Source of the DNA: Citrobacter telavivensis
GTDB lineage: Bacteria; Pseudomonadota; Gammaproteobacteria; Enterobacterales; Enterobacteriaceae
Direction: 5' to 3'
Assembly (NCBI GenBank): GCA_009363175.1
Contig: CP045203.1
Span: 171,058 to 235,057 of the forward strand
DNA: 64,000 nucleotides
Both the position numbers and the translations under genes were made by a program. How positions within the stretch are numbered: the first letter of the stretch is position 1; the number at the start of each line of letters is the position of its first letter. Below are positions 60,642 to 64,000 of the stretch, one piece after another. Under the pieces are notes generated by a model that did not search any database, had not been told where the DNA came from, and saw only the letters and a list, made by a program, of their open reading frames with translations.

Positions 60642-62060
60642 TTAGCGACGAATAAGACGTTGCAGACGCATATCGAGCGTGATGGCTTCGCCAGGCTGAA
60701 TATCATTCAGCGCTTCGCCCTGCTGGCATAGCCAGGCGATCCCCGCCGCGCGGGCGATAATCGCGCCGTGGGCCTGTTCGCTGCCGTCGCGCAGGCACAG
60801 GCCGGTGACCTTGCTGGCATCCAGTTGGAGTACAGTCGAGGGATAAATATTGTCGGCGATAATAATCGTCGGCTCACTGGCGAATGGCAGCGTCTCCTTA
60901 ATACCCTGCAGATGGCGCAGCGTGCGCTGCAGAATATCGTCGACATCGATATAACGGGCCTGCAGATAGGCGTCATCCAGCTGACGATACTGCTGGCTGA
61001 GCTCCATCAGCACTTGATGCCACGCCCATTCCGCCGAGCACTGTTCGGTGAGCAGGCGATCGTTGGCGGCATCAAACAGATCTTCATCGTCGAGCAAGGT
61101 GTGATGACCGGCGAAGATCGCCGCGATATCGGCGTTAAATTTGTGTTCCGCCAGCTCGGTGAGCGCATTGAGATCGGCCAGCGTCTGGTCGATCGCCTGG
61201 CGCAGGCGCTGCTGCTCGCGGGCGATGTCGGCGGCGGCGGGGAGCGCCGGTTGGATCGGCGCCTGCGGATAAATCATCGCGGCGCCTTCAACACGCGCAG
61301 GTATGGCGGGTTCCGCTGTCGGCTGCGCCTCCGGCGACTCGCCGAAGTTATCGGCGGCCAGCGCCTGAAACGCCGCCAGCGCCGCATCGGCGTCCGGACC
61401 GCGGGCCAGCAGGCGCAGCTTATCGTGGCGGCGCACCTGTAGCAGAGCGATTTGATTCAGACTGTCCGGGGTGACGCATTTGCCGTTTTTCTCCAGCACC
61501 AGGTCGGCGTTAAAACCCGCCAGCGCGGCGACCAGCTTTGATGCCGGACGCACGTGCAGGCCGTTGTGATTGTTAATAATGACTGAAACCGATTTAGCAT
61601 CGCCGTCGTCAGCAAGCGTTGGGGCGGCGGCGTCAGGCGTGTGCGAAGGTAAACCCAGCTGAACCCGCTTGGCTTCCAGGGCGTTCATGGCATCGGCGAT
61701 AACTTTGTCGATCCCGGCGCCGGAGGCGGCGCTGACGGTGGCCGCCAGCGTCCCTTCGACCAGCGGCGCGGCGCACAGCCGCACCTTTGCCGCCATCGCC
61801 GGATCGAGCAGATCGAGGGCGGTTTCGGCGCTGAGCAGGGCGCTGCCGATATCCATCATCACCAGAACATGGTCGGTATCGGCGACGGATTCGATCGCCT
61901 CCATGACTTTAATCGGATCGGTGCCGATCGGGCTGTCGGGATCGTCGATCCCGGCGGCGATCGCCAGCTTACAGCCATCGTTCATTAACATCTGCCGGGC
62001 CAGTTCTCCGACACCTTCGCCCAGCCGGGCGCTATGAGAAACAATAACCAGGTTTACCAT
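60642..62060 (-). CDS. dhaM: DhaM, PTS phosphoryl donor subunit of dihydroxyacetone kinase
   Basis: The protein has 472 residues from ATG at 62060, the E. coli length; an open frame extending to 62345 is not real. The order is an EIIA-like domain (VNLVIVSHSARLGEG, His9), an HPr-like domain (NNHNGLHVRPASKLVAAL), and a truncated EI-like domain (LRDGSEQAHGAIIARAAGIA). It passes phosphate from the PTS to ADP on DhaL. Confidence 0.95.
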   Translation of the reverse strand: MVNLVIVSHSARLGEGVGELARQMLMNDGCKLAIAAGIDDPDSPIGTDPIKVMEAIESVADTDHVLVMMDIGSALLSAETALDLLDPAMAAKVRLCAAPLVEGTLAATVSAASGAGIDKVIADAMNALEAKRVQLGLPSHTPDAAAPTLADDGDAKSVSVIINNHNGLHVRPASKLVAALAGFNADLVLEKNGKCVTPDSLNQIALLQVRRHDKLRLLARGPDADAALAAFQALAADNFGESPEAQPTAEPAIPARVEGAAMIYPQAPIQPALPAAADIAREQQRLRQAIDQTLADLNALTELAEHKFNADIAAIFAGHHTLLDDEDLFDAANDRLLTEQCSAEWAWHQVLMELSQQYRQLDDAYLQARYIDVDDILQRTLRHLQGIKETLPFASEPTIIIADNIYPSTVLQLDASKVTGLCLRDGSEQAHGAIIARAAGIAWLCQQGEALNDIQPGEAITLDMRLQRLIRR

Positions 62061-62070
62061 CGCGATTTCC

Positions 62071-62703
62071 TTACTCTTTGGCGGCGGCAGCCAGCATCTG
62101 AACCATAAACAGCACCGAGGTCGCGCCGGGATCCTGATGCCCGATGCTGCGCTCGCCGAGATAGCTGGCGCGGCCTTTACGCGCCTGCATGGTGATGGTG
62201 GCGTGGGCGGCGCGCTCGGCCACTTCGCAGGCGGCATCCAGCGCGGCAGGGATAGACAGATGTTGCTCGCTGGAATGACGCAGGGATTCCACCACCGGCA
62301 GCCAGACGTCGCACATCGTCTTATCGCCCGGCTCCGCTTTACCACGGTTGACGACGCCGTCCGCGCCTTCGCGGATCATCTGATAAAGCTCGTCGAGGGT
62401 CAGGCTCTGATGCGCCTGGGTGACCTGGGCGGCGCGGATAAAGAAGGTGCCGAACAGCGGGCCGCTGGCGCCGCCGACGTTGGAAAGCAGCGTCATCCCG
62501 GTATTCTTGAGAATAAAACCGATGTCTTTATCGGCGATCGACGGCAGCTTTTCGACCACTTTGCTGAAGCCGCGATGCATATTGAGGCCGTGGTCGGCGT
62601 CGCCGATCTCTTTATCAAGGCCGGTGAGAAAATCGCTCTGTTTGGTGAAAATGTCGCCACAGCGGTACAGCCAGTCGACGATTTGCGTTCTGTTCAGTGA
62701 CAT
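62071..62703 (-). CDS. dhaL: DhaL, ADP-binding subunit of PTS-dependent dihydroxyacetone kinase
   Basis: The protein has 210 residues. The metal/nucleotide site is in KEIGDADHGLNMHRGF. NVGGASGPLFGTFF and GEPGDKTMCDVW-like stretches are typical. The genes are spaced 10 bp on each side of dhaL, so dhaK-dhaL-dhaM form one transcript. Confidence 0.96.
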   Translation of the reverse strand: MSLNRTQIVDWLYRCGDIFTKQSDFLTGLDKEIGDADHGLNMHRGFSKVVEKLPSIADKDIGFILKNTGMTLLSNVGGASGPLFGTFFIRAAQVTQAHQSLTLDELYQMIREGADGVVNRGKAEPGDKTMCDVWLPVVESLRHSSEQHLSIPAALDAACEVAERAAHATITMQARKGRASYLGERSIGHQDPGATSVLFMVQMLAAAAKE

Positions 62704-62713
62704 GTCGTGCTCC

Positions 62714-63784
62714 TTATTTTCCCCAGTTCAGCGCTGGGGTATGGACCGGGGCGTCCCATAACGCCAGTGTGTCATCATCCGCTTTCAGCAGGGTGATGGA
62801 GAAACCCGCCATATCCAGCGAGGTGCAGTAGCTGCCGATGAGGTTGCGTTCAATCACAATGCCGGACGCTTCGCAGCGCTGGGCAAGGCGGTTGTAAACG
62901 CCGTACAGTTCGGAAAGCGGGGTGGCGCCGAGGTTATTGACCAGCGCGATAACCCGATCGCCGTTTTGCAGCGCGGTTTTGCTCTGTTTCACTTCCTGCC
63001 ACGCTCCCTTGACGTTATCCCACTGGCGCAGCGTGCGGCTGTATGCGCCGTTTTCCAGCAGGGTATCGACCATCTCATCGACGGTTTGGTCGAGCGAGCT
63101 GAAGCGGCGGCGGTCGATACCCGGCTCGCCATGGATGCCGACGCCGAACTCCATCTCATCATCTTTCAGGGTAAAGGAGGGCTGTCCGGCGGCCGGTACG
63201 GTGCAGGCGCCCAGCGCGATGCCAATCGAGTGACCAAGGTTATTTAAACGGCGGCCCAGTTCAGCGCAGGCTTCCAGCGAGTCGCCGCGTTCGGCGGCGG
63301 CGCCGACCAGTTTTTCAATCAGCACGGTATTGGCGACGCCGCGGCGTCCGGCGGTATAGAGGCTGTCTTTTACCGCCACGTCGTCATCCACCACGACGGT
63401 GGTAACCTTAACGCCACTTTCGTGCAGCAGCTCGGTGGCGGTCTCAAAATTCAGGATGTCGCCGGTATAGTTTTTGATAATCAGCAGGACGCCTTCGCCG
63501 CCGTCAATCTGCATCGCGCATTCGAACATTTTGTCCGGCGTCGGCGAGGTGAAAATTTCCCCCGGACAGGCGCCGGAGAGCATGCCCTGGCCGATGTAGC
63601 CGCAGTGCATCGGTTCGTGTCCGCTGCCGCCGCCGGAGAGCAGCGCCACTTTGCCGGCGACCGGTGCATCAGCGCGGGTGACATAGACCGGGTCCTGGTG
63701 CAGCGTCAGTTCAGGATGCGCCTTCGCCAGGCCGATAAGCTGTTCACTCAGTACATCTTCCACACGGTTAATCAGTTTTTTCAT
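62714..63784 (-). CDS. dhaK: DhaK, dihydroxyacetone-binding subunit
   Basis: The protein has 356 residues. GGGSGHEPMHCGYIGQGM and FGVGIHGEPGIDRR are present; the His in the latter forms the hemiaminal bond to dihydroxyacetone. First gene of the operon, with the promoter to its right. Confidence 0.96.
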   Translation of the reverse strand: MKKLINRVEDVLSEQLIGLAKAHPELTLHQDPVYVTRADAPVAGKVALLSGGGSGHEPMHCGYIGQGMLSGACPGEIFTSPTPDKMFECAMQIDGGEGVLLIIKNYTGDILNFETATELLHESGVKVTTVVVDDDVAVKDSLYTAGRRGVANTVLIEKLVGAAAERGDSLEACAELGRRLNNLGHSIGIALGACTVPAAGQPSFTLKDDEMEFGVGIHGEPGIDRRRFSSLDQTVDEMVDTLLENGAYSRTLRQWDNVKGAWQEVKQSKTALQNGDRVIALVNNLGATPLSELYGVYNRLAQRCEASGIVIERNLIGSYCTSLDMAGFSITLLKADDDTLALWDAPVHTPALNWGK

Positions 63785-63889
63785 TGTTTATGCTCCGTAG
63801 GGTAGGGGGAGGTCGCCTGTCTATAAGGGTAGCCCGGCGATGTAGTGATTCTGGCTGAGCGGGCGCAAAATAAAATGCCGTCAAAATTG

Positions 63890-63935
63890 GTTCCATAACG
63901 GAACGTAGAAAAGAATTTTTGTTCCTTTATGGAAC
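63890..63935 (-). promoter_or_regulatory. Tandem operators before dhaK
   Basis: GTTCC-ATAAC-GGAAC (63890-63904) and GTTCC-TTTAT-GGAAC (63921-63935) are the same dyad, repeated with starts 31 bp apart (three helical turns, same face). They are probably sites for the activator DhaR, whose gene would be expected just beyond the window. Confidence 0.65.
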
Positions 63936-64000
63936 ATTAATTGCCGATAAACAGGAGAAATGCGAGCCAGCGCTAATAATTTGTCCGTTTTTTTCTGCTA

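Noticed and set aside
62061..62345. N-terminal extension of DhaM
   Set aside because: The extension lies inside dhaL on the same strand in another frame; ATG at 62060 gives the normal 472-residue DhaM.
1..64000. tRNA or rRNA genes
   Set aside because: No cloverleaf or rRNA stretch was noticed on reading; a tRNAscan-SE run would settle it.

Overview
The window is an enterobacterial mosaic, most likely from the Klebsiella group. The last 6 kb (yqjI remnant, yqjH-like gene, dhaK-dhaL-dhaM plus an ATP-dependent dihydroxyacetone kinase) is GC-rich and looks like ordinary Klebsiella/Citrobacter-type chromosome. The rest is accessory DNA of plasmid or integrative-element type. The sequence alone does not say whether the window is a plasmid that picked up chromosomal DNA or a chromosome carrying an inserted element.

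Layout. 1-5.9 kb: an IS26 cut by the window edge; a LysR gene truncated by it; a small redox/stress set (thioredoxin-like protein, TetR regulator, AhpD-like protein, alpha/beta hydrolase, DUF6434-like protein); a small membrane protein; and a decayed TonB-dependent receptor. 5.9-24.7 kb: a nested transposon graveyard. It holds two identical 1,500-bp IS110-family elements with candidate bridge RNAs, two partial ISPpu12-like ISL3 elements (tnpA, lspA, cation-efflux gene), two more IS26 copies, a Tn21/Tn501-type terminal repeat with merR-merT, and a slice of another bacterium's chromosome (rsgA and the start of psd, the latter fused in frame to the efflux gene). It also holds a CoA-disulfide reductase-rhodanese fusion behind a truncated ArsR gene, and a Tn3-family tnpR/tnpA unit followed by another IS110-family element.

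25.1-56 kb: a coherent backbone block, almost all on the + strand. It contains umuDC under a LexA box, a Tus-like protein with a Ter-like site in its promoter, an orphan Cas6e-like protein, a Ner-like regulator, a LexA-type double winged-helix protein, and a PP-loop PAPS-reductase-like protein. It also contains SSB, a beta-clamp homologue, a Dam-type methylase, RdgC, an HNH nuclease, a DUF4942/methyltransferase fusion and many small unknown proteins. This is a replication/repair/anti-host-response toolkit of the kind seen in plasmid leading regions. At least nine, and perhaps fourteen, intergenic regions carry the same promoter-like element: a conserved TTTCGTCA-type -35 block, usually exactly 17 bp before a -10 of the TAnnnT or GATAnT type. 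The block therefore looks like a regulon.

56-57.6 kb: an IS5-family element with an intact CTAG target duplication splits the last backbone gene, followed by a fragment of a DNA methyltransferase joined to a truncated yqjI. 58-64 kb: yqjH-like ferric-chelate reductase with YqjI-type operators still present, a REP cluster, and the dha operon read leftwards from a promoter with two tandem GTTCC-N5-GGAAC operators.
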